From: Liolophura sinensis
Taxonomy: Eukaryota; Mollusca; Polyplacophora; Chitonida; Chitonidae
Assembly: GCF_032854445.1 (NCBI RefSeq)
Contig: NC_088296.1
Span: forward strand, 11,508,706 to 11,572,705
Direction: 5' to 3'
Length of the DNA: 64,000 nucleotides
The notes beneath the pieces were generated by a model. The model was not told the origin of the DNA and did not search any database. It was given only the letters and a program-made list of their open reading frames with translations. The position numbers and the translations under genes are program-made. This document shows positions 51,405-61,985 of this stretch, piece after piece (position 1 is the first letter of the stretch; each line of letters starts with the position of its first letter).

Positions 51405-51715
51405 GAGACTGTACATTTGGAAAAATCAGTTTACATGTACGTCTGGAAAAGTCACTGTGTGTTTGGAAATTCCCTTTACGTTTGGACAAATCAGTTTACA
51501 GGCACGTTTGGGGAAAGTCACTGTGCATTTGGAAAGCCACTGTACGCTTGGAAAAGTCACTGTATGTTTTGAAAAAAAAACACTTTATATGTATGTGTGG
51601 AAAAGCCAATGTACGGTTAGAAAAGCCACTATACGTTTGGAAAAGCCAGTGTACGTTAGGAAACCCAGTGTACATTTGCAAAAGCCTGCAAATGTTTGGA
51701 AATTATGAGCACATT
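51405..51715. repeat. 18-bp tandem repeat, about sixteen imperfect units
   Basis: Units resemble GTACGTTTGGAAAAGCCA, some with an added ACTTTATATGTATGTG-like spacer. An 18-bp period is a whole number of codons, so the 200-codon open frame at 51224-51826 stays open with a repeating Leu-Glu-Lys-Ser pattern. I take that frame as a by-product, not a gene. Confidence 0.88.
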
Positions 51716-51833
51716 TGGAGAAATGCGGTTTTTGCATTTTATCTGACATTGTTAGGTGTTTTTGTTAAACATCTGTCTTTTTTTTTGTTTAATTTTATAT
51801 GTTCCATTTTATATCTGAAAACATAATGATTAA

Positions 51834-51935
51834 TTTAAACACGCGTGTCCTTTAAACACGCGTGTCCTTTAAGCATGTATGTCCTTTAAGCATTCATGTC
51901 TTTTAAACATGCATGCACTTTAAGCATGCGTGTCA
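51834..51935. repeat. Six 17-bp tandem units with palindromic cores
   Basis: Units at 51834, 51851, 51868, 51885, 51902 and 51919 are exactly 17 bp. Each begins TTTAARC, and the core varies (ACGCGTGT, ATGTATGT, ATGCATGC, ATGCGTGT) but keeps alternating purine-pyrimidine. Confidence 0.93.
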
Positions 51936-52474
51936 AATATGGCGTTAAGCCATACTCATTCATTCACCCGTTTATCAGTCCTTTATACATCTCAGACATT
52001 ACACTGAAACATAGATTCCTGGCTATGTCGATAACAGCCCTTACAGACAGCTACAAATATTAATGACGGTCTCCGTCTTTCGGCGAAAGGCCCTTAAAGG
52101 CGAGTTTTAATCACTGGCATAACTCTCACATGCCATAAACCACGGTCTGGAGAAGGCCCCCGGGGATTCCATAAAATCCCGAGGAATCCTACATGTATCT
52201 TACATGTCCAATTCTGCTTGAATTTAAGCCGTATTATCTCATTAAAGGGATTTCAAATATAAAACGCACGAGATATACCACTAGACATGGCTAGAAACCA
52301 AACAGCTGTAAATGCATGATAAGCTGGCGTCGTCGTCGCGGCTTTAACGCCGAGCATTCGCCTTTTTGGGGATCGCATCCATTGTCCACAGCCAGAAGAC
52401 GAGGAACACAAACTACCCCAAAAATATTTATTATGCTTTGTTTTTATTCGTAATACATATGTATATCTATTGTC

Positions 52475-52695
52475 TGTCGATTTATCGAAAGCACAACGTT
52501 GATCTGTTATTTCATAGTTTGCACTGGTCCGAGATTCCTTGGTGATGCTAAAAGCGAACGGCTGTACTGACAGCCACAACATATGTGACAAGGTAGGTAA
52601 CTGCATCAGATTTTTAAACTGAGCACGCTCTGGCGTTGGATGGGGCCATCTTTGGCCGAATAAAATTTTGCCAAATTTAACATTAGAGCAGTCCT
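52475..52695 (+). repeat. Unnamed interspersed repeat R2, copy 1
   Basis: Matches 62425-62645: GTCGATTTATCGMAAGCAC, GAGATTCCTTGGYGATSSTA, GGCTGTACTG, TTGGCCGAAWAAAATTTTGC-like and AGMGCAGTCCTGGTCTAG-like blocks occur in order. No protein domain is visible. Confidence 0.65.
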
Positions 52696-52699
52696 GGTC

Positions 52700-54030
52700 T
52701 AGTAACCTAATACCGATGAGTTTATATTCATAGATGTATTTTCGTTGATCGAATATGCAGGCGACACCACCTGGACCATTAAGGCATATGTTATTGCAAT
52801 GAATGGAAGTTAATTGTTTCGAAATTCATACCTTCAAGTTATGTATTACTTCGAAAGGAAAAAGTATTGTCTAAGTCTACAAAATGCTAGAATATATAGA
52901 TAGACCACATTCCAAATTGCAGACTCAACCCGTATGGCGCCAGACATTCTCTAACCTTCGTGTACTGTTCATAGTCCGTGACCAACAGTGCATCAGGGTC
53001 ATATTTTTGCAATAACCCACATCTGGTTTCATAGCATTTGGACATTCCGCGCATCATGTTTAAAAACCAATAAAACATACGGAATATTGGGTTTTTTCCA
53101 ATAATTTACTTACGCCTCTCTCAGATGCCTCTCTTGGTATCTGTCCGCTCTGCCTTATGAAAGACAGGGGCGATTTTTTTCTCTCTTGTACCATATCAGT
53201 TCCGCTTTCCAGCTGTCAAACATTCTGTACTTTTATGTGGAACGAAGCCAGTTTTGATCTTATACATATCACTAAGAGATCTAATTTGTAAGGAAATTAA
53301 ATAACGTATTTATTTTCGGTACATTTGTCATGCCTCGGTTTTGCTAAGTTTCTGAGCACTCGTGCTGGCGATGGTCACTGACCCAGGGGGATTCCCCTGC
53401 TAATTAGAAACGTATGTCCTTAACCAAGTATGTAACCATGTTATTTCTGACCCAGTGGCCAAACGGGTGACTAATGGGAGTGAAACAGAGCCACCTATGT
53501 CCGGTAAAGCGAAACTAATTCATCCGAGCGCAAATTTTCAACTAATGTGATTCCGCGAAAAAAAATAGGCCGTGTATATTCTAGAGATTTTTTAGTCTAA
53601 TGAGTTATTTCTCCGTCATCACAAATTACTCAGAGTGTTTAATGCTGGAAAATTTAAAAACAATAATCTGGACCATTCTGGTTTTGGTGTATGCTGCCCG
53701 TGTATACGTATATATTATTTCTACATATAACAATATCGCCTTGACATCGAAATCAAATATTTTTTCACTAGAGAATTCGATCAAGGAAACATAACTCTTG
53801 ACATAACAAGAACGCCTCCTGGAGCTTAGAATTCGTGGATGAGAAAGCATTATTTCCCAAGCTTTTCGCATGCGAGAGGGCAGATTTCAGTGCGATTTAT
53901 GCGCCTTTACCATTTGATTTTGGACACAAAACTACATTCAGTGGGTGGTTTAATTTCAAGGCTTTAAACAAAGTATAATTGTACCAAGTTACACAGAAGA
54001 ATGCCCCCAGAATATGCCTGAAACAACATA
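52700..54030. other. No supported gene
   Basis: Short frames only. Nothing recognised. Confidence 0.45.
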
Positions 54031-54036
54031 TATAGC

Positions 54037-54125
54037 AGTAAGAATTACTGTAAGAATTACCGTAAGCAAACAATTACCGTAAGTAAACAATTACCGTAAG
54101 CAAACAATTACCGTAAGCAATTATC
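54037..54125. repeat. 20-bp tandem repeat, four units
   Basis: Units read ACCGTAAGYAAACAATT. An inexact outer unit (AGAATTACTGTAAGAATT) precedes them. Confidence 0.9.
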
Positions 54126-54539
54126 GCTTAGTGTGTATATGGTCGACAGTTTTTTTTTCCTCCAGTGAATTATTTGTCTGTCTGCATCATACATTCCAGA
54201 AATTACTCATGTCGGATGATATATATATATATATAAATAATATTACCATTGCTTCAAAATGAAATCAAATATTTCTGACTTGAATTCAATAAAAAAAACA
54301 CATAGCCCTTGAGATGACACGAAACCTTCAATGTGGAACGAAACTTTCAGTGCTATTTATGCACATTCTGATTTGAATGTTGCAGACAAAATTAAATTGG
54401 TTGGGTTTATAGTTTCCGGATTTCACGAGAAGCGTAAATGTATCAGCTTAGACAGGATAATGCCCTCAGAATATGCTTGAAGAAAACTTGTTTATTTCAG
54501 TATATGGCGTTTTAACGTATCCTATAACACGAGCATTTT

Positions 54540-55625
54540 TTTGGATTGCTGACAGCGGTGTAGTAGCCGATTTTCATGCCAACACCACAACTGAAAATAT
54601 CCCTGGAGAGCCATTCTGAACACGCCATGATTCACTGATCGGGTTTCAGTGCCAACAGTACTACATTTAGCTCACTGAAACATCACACCGAATACGACAT
54701 GTTTACCTCAGTATGCTGGGCGATCTCAATAGCGACCGTCATTTTGAAGTTACAAGCTGTAACTTGTAACTTCGTACTACAATTAGTTTACCTATTCTAG
54801 TTGGAAGTTGTAACTTGTGGCTCTAATGGCAACAGCGCTACTCCAACCTGACTAGAGTGCCGAAAACACCACGCTTCGCTCAGTTAAAGTATACTGACCG
54901 GTTTGAGTGCCAACAGTGCTACGTGTATCCCACTGGAACGCCGTGTCCGAAAACACCACGCTTCTCTCAGTCAAAGTATACTGACCGGTTCGAGTGTCAA
55001 CAGTGCTACGTGTATCCCACTGGAACGCCGTGTCGAAAACACCACGCTTCTCTCAGTCAAAGTATACTGACGCGGTTCGAGTGCCAACAGTGCTACATGT
55101 ATCCACTGAAACGCCGTACCGAAAACACTACGCTTCTCTCAGTCAAAGTATACTGATCGGCTTGAGTGCCAACAGCGCTACATGTATCCCACTGGAACGC
55201 CTTGTCGAAAACACTACGCTTCGCTCAGTCAAAGTATACTGACCGGCTTGAGTGCCAACAGTAATACGTGTAAAACACCACGCTTCGCTCAGTGACAGTG
55301 TGAGACCGGTCCTCGATGCAACAGTGCTACATGCACCTGACTGGAACGCATCATGCTTCGGTCAGTCACTGTACCAGATGCAATGCCAAGAGTGCTACAT
55401 GTATCTCAGTAGAAACACCCATGTCCCATAATGCTGTAAGCTATAGGTGAAATATGCTTGAGTACGACGTAAAGATCCAGTCAAATAAATAAGAACACCA
55501 TGCCGGAAACAATATACTTCCGTGTTTCAACAGCGCTACACGTAGTTGACTAGAACGTCATGCTGAAGATATCACAGGCATCACTCAGTAACAATATGCT
55601 TACACCGGGTCAACCAGTACTTTGC
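54540..55625. repeat. 86-bp minisatellite, sharp centre and worn edges
   Basis: Units in the centre (about 54857-55275) read CGAAAACACCACGCTTCKCT, CAGTCAAAGTATACTGACCG, GTTYGAGTGCCAACAGTGCT, ACGTGTATCCCACTGGAACG. Worn units extend to both sides, and a SINE fragment (55404-55492) is inserted in the right-hand worn part. Open frames (Pro/Cys/Tyr repeats) are by-products. Confidence 0.92.
55404..55492 (+). repeat. SINE family 1, 3' fragment inside the 86-bp array
   Basis: CATGTCCCATAATGCTGTAA, TAGGTGAAATATGCTTGAGT and ACGACGTAAAGATCCAGTCA, then AATAAATAAG. Confidence 0.75.
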
Positions 55626-56167
55626 GTATGTCTCTTGCTTGAGTGTTAAATATTACTGAGTACCGCGGTACGTATTGCTTTGTACTACTCCAAGTTTACA
55701 ACATCTGTCATGGGAATGCGAAAAACGCAAACGGTTTAGTACAGCAGCAGGTGCTTTCATTAAGAAACGGGCTTAAGACAAAATTAAGAATGTGGTTTTA
55801 AGCGAAGCCAAAGAAATTGACACAAATCGCATCTGCTATAAATAGCAGGCTTTTATTTGTAAGTGTCCGACGTATTTTGTCTTATTTAACAGAAACGATA
55901 TTTTGTACAAGCTGAAATAAACGATTAAACGCGATCGCAGATTGTATATGAAGGGAGATCTTCTGAAATAAATAACAGTAGTTAGCGGTAGAACATCTAC
56001 ATGCATATGGAGCGTCGAATCAACAATCTCCACTCATGTAGTCGCCTCCCTTTTACTATATAACATATATTTAATCCTACGTGTTTTTCGCCATTAAAAT
56101 AATGTCAATATTGGGTCATAAATCAGCGTTTTCGCTCTGAGATCAGGTGACGCCATTTTTCAAGCGC

Positions 56168-56187
56168 GGGGGGGGGGGTGGGGGGAG
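56168..56187. repeat. G-rich tract (G9-11, T, G6)
   Basis: On the + strand two long G runs stand side by side, capable in principle of forming a G-quadruplex. They lie 50 bp before a GT microsatellite. Confidence 0.9.
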
Positions 56188-56235
56188 GTTGTGGATGACC
56201 ACATGTAAACAAATATATAGTATATAATATATGAG

Positions 56236-56238
56236 TGT

Positions 56239-56300
<62 letters not shown>
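56236..56300. repeat. (GT)n microsatellite
   Basis: About 65 bp of GT with one GG interruption at about 56262. Confidence 0.96.
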
Positions 56301-56302
<2 letters not shown>

Positions 56303-56304
56303 TT

Positions 56305-58255
56305 CTTAAATACTTTAGCTGCTAAGAATTTCTCAACGACATAATTCTCGCTCAGTTTGTCAATCAATCTTCGAAGAATAGACTTTCGGGAATGCAAACT
56401 AGTGTGCGTGGCTTACGTTGTCGAGTCTAAACTTGTATATCATGAGGGTGTTGTGTTTGTGCTACAGAATAAAATACATTTAAATTACACATTTACGTCT
56501 GTTTTTTGCTGTTGTCATTTTTTTGTCATAAATTGTAATGTAATAGAAAAAATATATAAATAATGTAATAAAGTCATACAAGGCTTCGTATGTAAAAGGC
56601 ACAATAAAGTTTGTATTGATAGTTAACATCGATCAAGTGTCGTGTGGTAAGGGCGAAGCCATTACATGTGTACATAAAACTGTTTAAACAATATATTGCA
56701 AAAAATATTTCCATATATAATTTTGTGGGTGGGTTCATATTCTAGACCAACCGAAAAAATGCATGTTGAGCTGCTGTTTAGGCCAGTCAATGTTTCTCAT
56801 ATAATTGCCGACTACACCCAATTCACGCATTCGCCATTTTACGATGCGTAGTGCCCTGCAGAAGTCACCATGAGTTGGGATCACCACCTATCGAGAACTT
56901 CGTGGAAGTATAGGCGAATGCCTCTTAACATATGAGCAGTCAAAGAATCAGCTAGCAGATAAGAAAGCGCTATATAAATACTGAAAAAAACAAACTATCC
57001 CCAGTTTGCTGGAAGACGCCAAGTTTTCCAACACACCAATATCAAACTGGCACAGATGCCTCCACAGTTATCAAAACTGCTACGGTAAATTGGAAGTTGC
57101 CATGTTAAAATGAACAAAATCGTCACTTGAACAAAAACGGAAGGCCTTCTGCATAATCTTTTCAGCACATGCGCTCATGTCTACCTCCGCTTTACACATA
57201 ATGACATAACTAGCAAATTTTGTACAGAAATCTTGAGGCAATGCCACGTCACTGGCTCACGGTGATGAGGTCAGAAAAACACAAACACACTGTCTCAATT
57301 TTTGTCTCTTTATATTTGATAGACATAGACTCTTTTTATCTAAAGAAAATTACAATATGATTCTAACTGACACAAATGACACCTGAAAAAATTGACGAAT
57401 AAAGTTATAAAGCATAAGTTCTTCGGGCACACAAGTTTTTTTCTTGCAAATTGAATAAAAAGCGCCATGTTTTGCGTGTGACATCTTCCTACCCAGAGGA
57501 CACAATAGTGGGGTGTCCAGATACCTTGGGTGCTGGATATGACAGTATGGCACAAACTAAAACAAACCATTTAGAGTCTATCGTGAATTCCATGGTAATA
57601 ATATAATAATAAAATTACAAGGTACTCTCGTCTCAATCATTTTCCCTTAACCAGGTTTAGCATACAATGTAGCACTATTATAAAACTGGTCATTTTTCGC
57701 CAAATTTGTTTTGCTCTCACTGATTGCCGCAAGCGATTCAAAAATAAAATAAGCGTAGCTAACTTAGCAATTTGAGTTTGGCTTTTACAGAGTAGCATTA
57801 AAGTATAGCATTACATCATATACCGCAGTGCTAACAAATTCGGCAATATAGCTCCTCCACTGTTCGTCATACGAAGCATATATAACCATCTCATGTTAAG
57901 CCCCATGTTCATGATGTAATACATTCTACACACTGTACTGTAACAATATGCCGGTCGTGTGGTTGTGGCACTTGTCCCTGTATGCTAAAACATGGCATCT
58001 GGCTAACAAGTTTTGCTTTAACCAACGTAACACGTTGCTAAAGTAGAATTCGGGGTATCTTTCACATTCTGTTAGCCATTGTGTAGTACAGTGACGTACT
58101 GTACTGTAATGAAGGTGGTGTGTCCGCTATGTCCATCTGCTCTCATCCATACGGACAATAGATACGACATCATGCAAAACTAAAATGTCTCATTTATCCA
58201 TCATATTATTATAGCAGATGAAAAAATCCTGAAACGTAGACCAAAAAAGGACACT
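56305..58255. other. No coding support; includes the likely 3' UTR of the receptor-like gene
   Basis: The minus-strand gene ends at 58259, so the bases to the left should hold its 3' UTR. No single poly(A) signal stands out. Two overlapping minus frames at 57340-57570 show no domain. Confidence 0.4.
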
Positions 58256-58258
58256 ATG

Positions 58259-58534
58259 CTAAAATAGTGTATCCGCCTTATGCATTCTGTTTTTATTTAC
58301 TGTTGCATACAATCCGGCAACAAAGTCATTATCATGGTTTTTCTGTACTGGTTTTTCAGGGGTTCCGTTTTCGAGTACAGTCTGCGTTTTAGTGTTACCC
58401 CCAGGAGAAGCGCCATCTTGTTTTACATAAGCTTTGGTTTCCCCGTAGCTGCCATAGGCGAGGTTCACGTGTTCAACTGCCTGATCGTTGGCATACGCTT
58501 GTGGGTATGTGGGTATTTCCTCTTCTTTCTCCGC
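58259..58534 (-). CDS. Receptor-like gene, last exon: cytoplasmic tail with tyrosine motifs
   Basis: A long pyrimidine tract and CAG (acceptor AG at 58536-58535) precede this exon. Read in phase 0 it gives 91 residues, ending at a stop at 58261-58259. It starts AEKEEEIPTYPQAYANDQ and is hydrophilic throughout. Tyrosines occur in PTYPQAYAND (Y-A-N fits the Grb2-SH2 pattern YxN), NLAYGSYGE, KAYVKQ and GLYATVNKN (YxxV, near the C-terminus). None is a canonical ITIM. Such a tail suggests phosphorylation-dependent signalling or sorting. If the stronger donor of the preceding exon is used, the exon is instead read one frame over: KRRKKRKYPHTHKRMPTIRQ and three more residues, then a stop. Neither choice can be proved here. 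Confidence 0.7.
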   Translation of the reverse strand, partial: AEKEEEIPTYPQAYANDQAVEHVNLAYGSYGETKAYVKQDGASPGGNTKTQTVLENGTPEKPVQKNHDNDFVAGLYATVNKNRMHKADTLF

Positions 58535-58674
58535 CTGCCAAAAAAAATGCAATTTTAACGGAATTGAGCAATTCAATTACATAAACAGAAATTGAGGTAT
58601 GACAAAACATTTAATTACACATTTTAAATGATAGCAACTTCAAAAACATAAAAATTTAGAAATATACATGAGAC

Positions 58675-58935
58675 TTTTGACCGCTGGACGCCATAACAAA
58701 CTAACTTTGACCGCTGGACGCCATTAACAACCAGCTTTTGAAAACCGGACGCCAAAACAAACCAGGCTTTGGCAGCGGGACGCCATAACCAACCAGCTTT
58801 TGACCGCTGTAAACCATAAACAACCAGCCTTTGGCCGTTGTATGCCATAACCAGCCAGTCTTTGGCCGCTGGACGCCATGGCCCACCAGCCATTGACTTC
58901 TGAACGCCATGACCAATCTTTGACCAGCCTTTGTC
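58675..58935. repeat. 30-bp minisatellite in the last intron
   Basis: About eight units of TTTGRCCGCTGGACGCCATA followed by ACAAMCCAGC. It lies in the intron between the transmembrane and tail exons. Open frames with Trp/Gly repeats on the minus strand are by-products. Confidence 0.92.
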
Positions 58936-59080
58936 CACTGAGGTAAGGTGTTCGATTCCAGCCCTCACTGTATTCTTTGGGAATTAAGTTATCACCCTGA
59001 GCCTTTTTGGTTTCCAAATAATCATATCGTATGGTAAGTACGTCCACTAAACAAAGTAAAGATAAATATTAAAAACTTAC

Positions 59081-59159
59081 TTCACCAAACATACGACTAC
59101 GAACGCCATGAGTATGAAGAAAACAATGGCGCCAATTACACTGCCTGCAATAATCCCTC
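59081..59159 (-). CDS. Receptor-like gene, transmembrane exon
   Basis: Acceptor TTCTTACAG at 59161-59160, then 79 nt. With one base carried in, it reads GGIIAGSVIGAIVFFILMAF and then VVVCLV, a single helix of about 22-24 hydrophobic residues with small-residue GxxxG-like spacing at its start. The strong donor GTAAGT is at 59080-59079, leaving two bases of a Lys codon. A second possible donor (GTGAAG) lies 5 nt earlier and would end the exon in phase 0 after Leu. The first gives a basic stop-transfer tail that terminates early, the second the long tyrosine tail. The entry phase (one base carried in) agrees with the end of the stalk exon. Confidence 0.8.
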
Positions 59160-59582
59160 CTGTAAGAACAAAAAAAAAAATAAATGAAAGAAATACATAA
59201 ATCTTGAAATGAAGAAAGCTGTTTCAAAATATATCGTACCACATTGTGCGTCAAGTACAGGCTATTATAGCAAAAAGGTATCTTCCATGGAGATTTCCAG
59301 CGTTAAATCCCCAGCCTGGTCACACTTAAGACTCCAAAAAATGGTTAACTGACTACGATTTTCACCGCCTTTTTTCCATTCCTAAATCACAGCTAATTTA
59401 AACCGGCGTCAATGCCCTTTCCGTACGGAAATTCAATGTTTTCTGTTATTTCCGTTTTTGCCTATGTTACGTCTCGCAAGAGACTAAGGCACACATGGCG
59501 CTATATATTATTGTTTGGCTCCAATTCAGCTAACTTGTCTTATTTGACGTTATATCCGACTCACTCAAACGTCGTATTGGGA

Positions 59583-59698
59583 ATATGTCCAGGTTACATA
59601 ATGGAAATTGTTCTGAAACTATCGAAGAGTCACATCCATCAATGTCCAGATTACATAATGGAAATTGTTCTGAAACTATCGAAGTCACATCCATCAAA
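59583..59698. repeat. 57-bp tandem duplication
   Basis: Two copies of TGTCCAGRTTACATAATGGA, then AATTGTTCTGAAACTATCGA, then AGTCACATCCATCAA. It is nearly perfect and sits in an intron of the receptor-like gene. Confidence 0.92.
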
Positions 59699-60162
59699 TG
59701 GTATTTATACAGCGTATGCCTAATTGTTTAAAACCTCGGCTCCATGTCTGTTTCGTACGGCATCCTTCAGTCTTGTTGATCAGGATAAGAGTAGCCTAGC
59801 TCACCAAAATAGCACTGTCTTGACTAGCATTTAGAGCACCAACTCTACTGAACCAGATCTCGACAGACTGGTGTCATATCTGGTGTCATGACTGGTGTTT
59901 CCATATTGTGTCGCCAATATATGTCAGCAACATTGTCTTGTCGTGGCGCTATGCCATAATCATTCACTTAATGTGGTGATTCAGTGAAAAACACAAGCAC
60001 CGGGCAGTGCAGTCGAAACATAACCGGAGGCAACCCCAAGTGGATAACAAAAACAGTGGGTTTATATAAAACATGTAGGCCAGTACAAACTATTAACAAC
60101 GTCATTACCGAGAGACTATCATGGGAGCCGAAGGGCAATGAAAGTTGATTTTAAGTTTATTA

Positions 60163-60312
60163 TTGCCAGATGGTCGTTTGTGGGAAGGTCTGCAGCAACC
60201 TGCAGATGGTTGTGTGCTTCCCGCGGCCTTTGTCTGGTTCCCTTCCACCATAATGCTTGCCGCCGTCGTATAAGTGAAATTTTCTTGAGTACGGCGAAAA
60301 ACATGAGCAATA
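60163..60312 (+). repeat. SINE family 1, head truncated
   Basis: GGTCTGCAGCAACCTGCAGA, TTGCCGCCGTCGTATAAGTG and TTCTTGAGTACGGCGAAAAA. It lies in an intron of the receptor-like gene, in the opposite orientation to the gene. Confidence 0.88.
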
Positions 60313-60413
60313 AATATATGTATACATAGCCCTATTATTATGATTATCATATCAAACCTGATAACACAATGAGTCAACTAGGTGTTGCCAGTATGATCAT
60401 TTCAAAGCTGCTT

Positions 60414-60508
60414 TCTCCACCTGCCGTAATGCTGGCCACCTTTGTATAACTTAAATATTCTTGAGTAGGCTACGGCGTAAAACATCAGTCTAATAAATAA
60501 ATAAAAGT
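60414..60508 (+). repeat. SINE family 1, 3' fragment
   Basis: CGTAATGCTGGCCACCTTTG, TTAAATATTCTTGAGTAGGC and TACGGCGTAAAACATCAGTC. Carries a short insertion (TAGGC) in an otherwise conserved block. Confidence 0.8.
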
Positions 60509-60624
60509 TGATTTTGATGCTACACATAATCACGGGGTAGGTTAAATATACCCTTATATGGAAATGGTGTATATCAAAGACCATCGTCACAGTGTTGCCA
60601 ATACCTTCCAGAAACAATACTTAC

Positions 60625-61065
60625 CCAAATTTTTATTATTGAATTGGTTGTCTTTTTCAGTAGACATTTTTGGTGTCTGCGACGATTGAAGAGTAAGCTG
60701 CACTCTCTGTTGTGTCCAACTGTCATTGTTACTTCTTCTGCAGTAGAACTGTTAACTGTTGTTGTAGTTGTATTAAATTCCACAGTTGTCGCAACGACAC
60801 TTTGGCCTAGCGTACTATTTATTGACGCGGATGTACTCTGCGCTGTTGCGGGTGGGTTTTGTCGAGAGTGTCGTGCGCTCAGTTGAGAAAGAAGTAGTTC
60901 TAGTGACACTTTTAGTCGGTTGCGACGTCACAACAGGATGTGACGTCCCCGTTTTTGTCGACGAGGTCGTCACCTTTGTCGTTGTCGACGTAATTCTCCC
61001 CGCCACCGTAGATGGAGTCTGTGGTAAGTTTTCGCCACTACAGCTCATTGTCACCTTTTTATTAC
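60625..61065 (-). CDS. Receptor-like gene, Ser/Thr-rich stalk exon with a disturbed frame
   Basis: Acceptor TATTTTCCAG ends at 61066; donor GTAAGT at 60624. The exon is 441 nt (147x3), entered and left in phase 1. Its first codons, NKKVTMSCSGENLPQTPST, complete the cysteine module of the exon before. A Thr/Ser/Pro-rich stalk follows (SHPVVTSQPTKSVTRTTSFS), typical of a heavily O-glycosylated mucin-like spacer. In the entry frame there are stops at 60817, 60775 and 60754. In the next frame the Thr/Ser-rich composition continues without a stop (STSASINSTLGQSVVATTVE) over the same bases. The end, TPKMSTEKDNQFNNKNLG, is back in the entry frame and joins the transmembrane exon. A shift between about 60930 and 60818 and a return between 60751 and 60626 would restore it. 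Indels, sequence error or a tiny intron (GTAACA to GTCGCAG, 56 nt) could explain this. Confidence 0.65.
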
Positions 61066-61495
61066 CTGGAAAATATGATATTTCTGACTTTAAAAAGTGA
61101 TTTTGACACTCAGGTCATGCTTACAGACATACTTATTGTGATTTCAAATAGTAATTTGACTCCGCAATACCAATGAGCTTGAACGATCTCACGAGGACTT
61201 TAAGGGGAAGAAAACATAAAATGGTGCAATATCAAATGAAAGAGCTTGAAAACTTATTTGTAAATCTGGGTTTTAATAGTATTTTCGATTTCTCCTTCAA
61301 GACATAAAGGTAATTAAAAAATATGTTTGTTTGGTGGACCACATCTTGGTATTTATTATCCTTGCATAATGATGTTCTAACGAAAAATGAATTGTATGCT
61401 TAATAAATTTATTTCAAAGCAAATTTGTTCTTTACATCAAAACACATGCATTTAACCTGAAATTATGGGGATATTTATAAACATATTTAAAATAT

Positions 61496-61985
61496 AATTA
61501 GAATTAAAGTAAAAGAAAGCTAAAATATGAAGTAAGGTTCTTGATACGGAGAACTGAATACTATGCGTAAAAATACTTTCAACTATTTTGTTAGATTTCT
61601 TTGTGGGTTTTATTGGCCATACTGACGGTATCTAGGAACTCTGACGTCACATTTTTTCCCTGGTGTTCAGAAGGAATGAATTTTGGAGAACATAATTTCA
61701 GTAACCTTTTACTCACGAGTAAAAAGAGTTCGTACAACATTCATTGTCCTGATTAGAGTTCGAAAAACTTTCTGTGACGTCAGAGTTCCTAAACTCTGAT
61801 GGTATGGTCTTTAAAGCCCCTTTTATAAATAAGACGTTTGAACGCCTTTAATTCTTCACAAAATATCTAAAAATATGAATGAAAGTATATATACGTGTAT
61901 GCATAGATTTAAGTGGTCAAGTAAATGATGCCTGCTTCGATTTTAGAGGGTCTTTTCCTTTAAAACTGTTAGCTGAAAAGACAAA
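61496..61985. mobile_element. Foldback repeat F1, copy 2 (intronic)
   Basis: Matches 25604-26060 along its length (AAAGAAAGCYAAAATWT, GAACGCCTTTAATTCTTYC, TAAATGATGCCTRCTTCGA). Its arms pair around about 61715. The block AGGAACTCTGACGTCAC occurs on both sides in inverted orientation, with a CRE-like TGACGTCA in each arm. It sits in the intron between the stalk exon and the cysteine-module exon. Confidence 0.72.

Noticed and set aside
58624-59047. Overlapping minus frames between the transmembrane and tail exons
   Set aside because: They are mostly translated 30-bp minisatellite. The non-repeat start (about 58940-59047) has no splice pair that fits the required phases.
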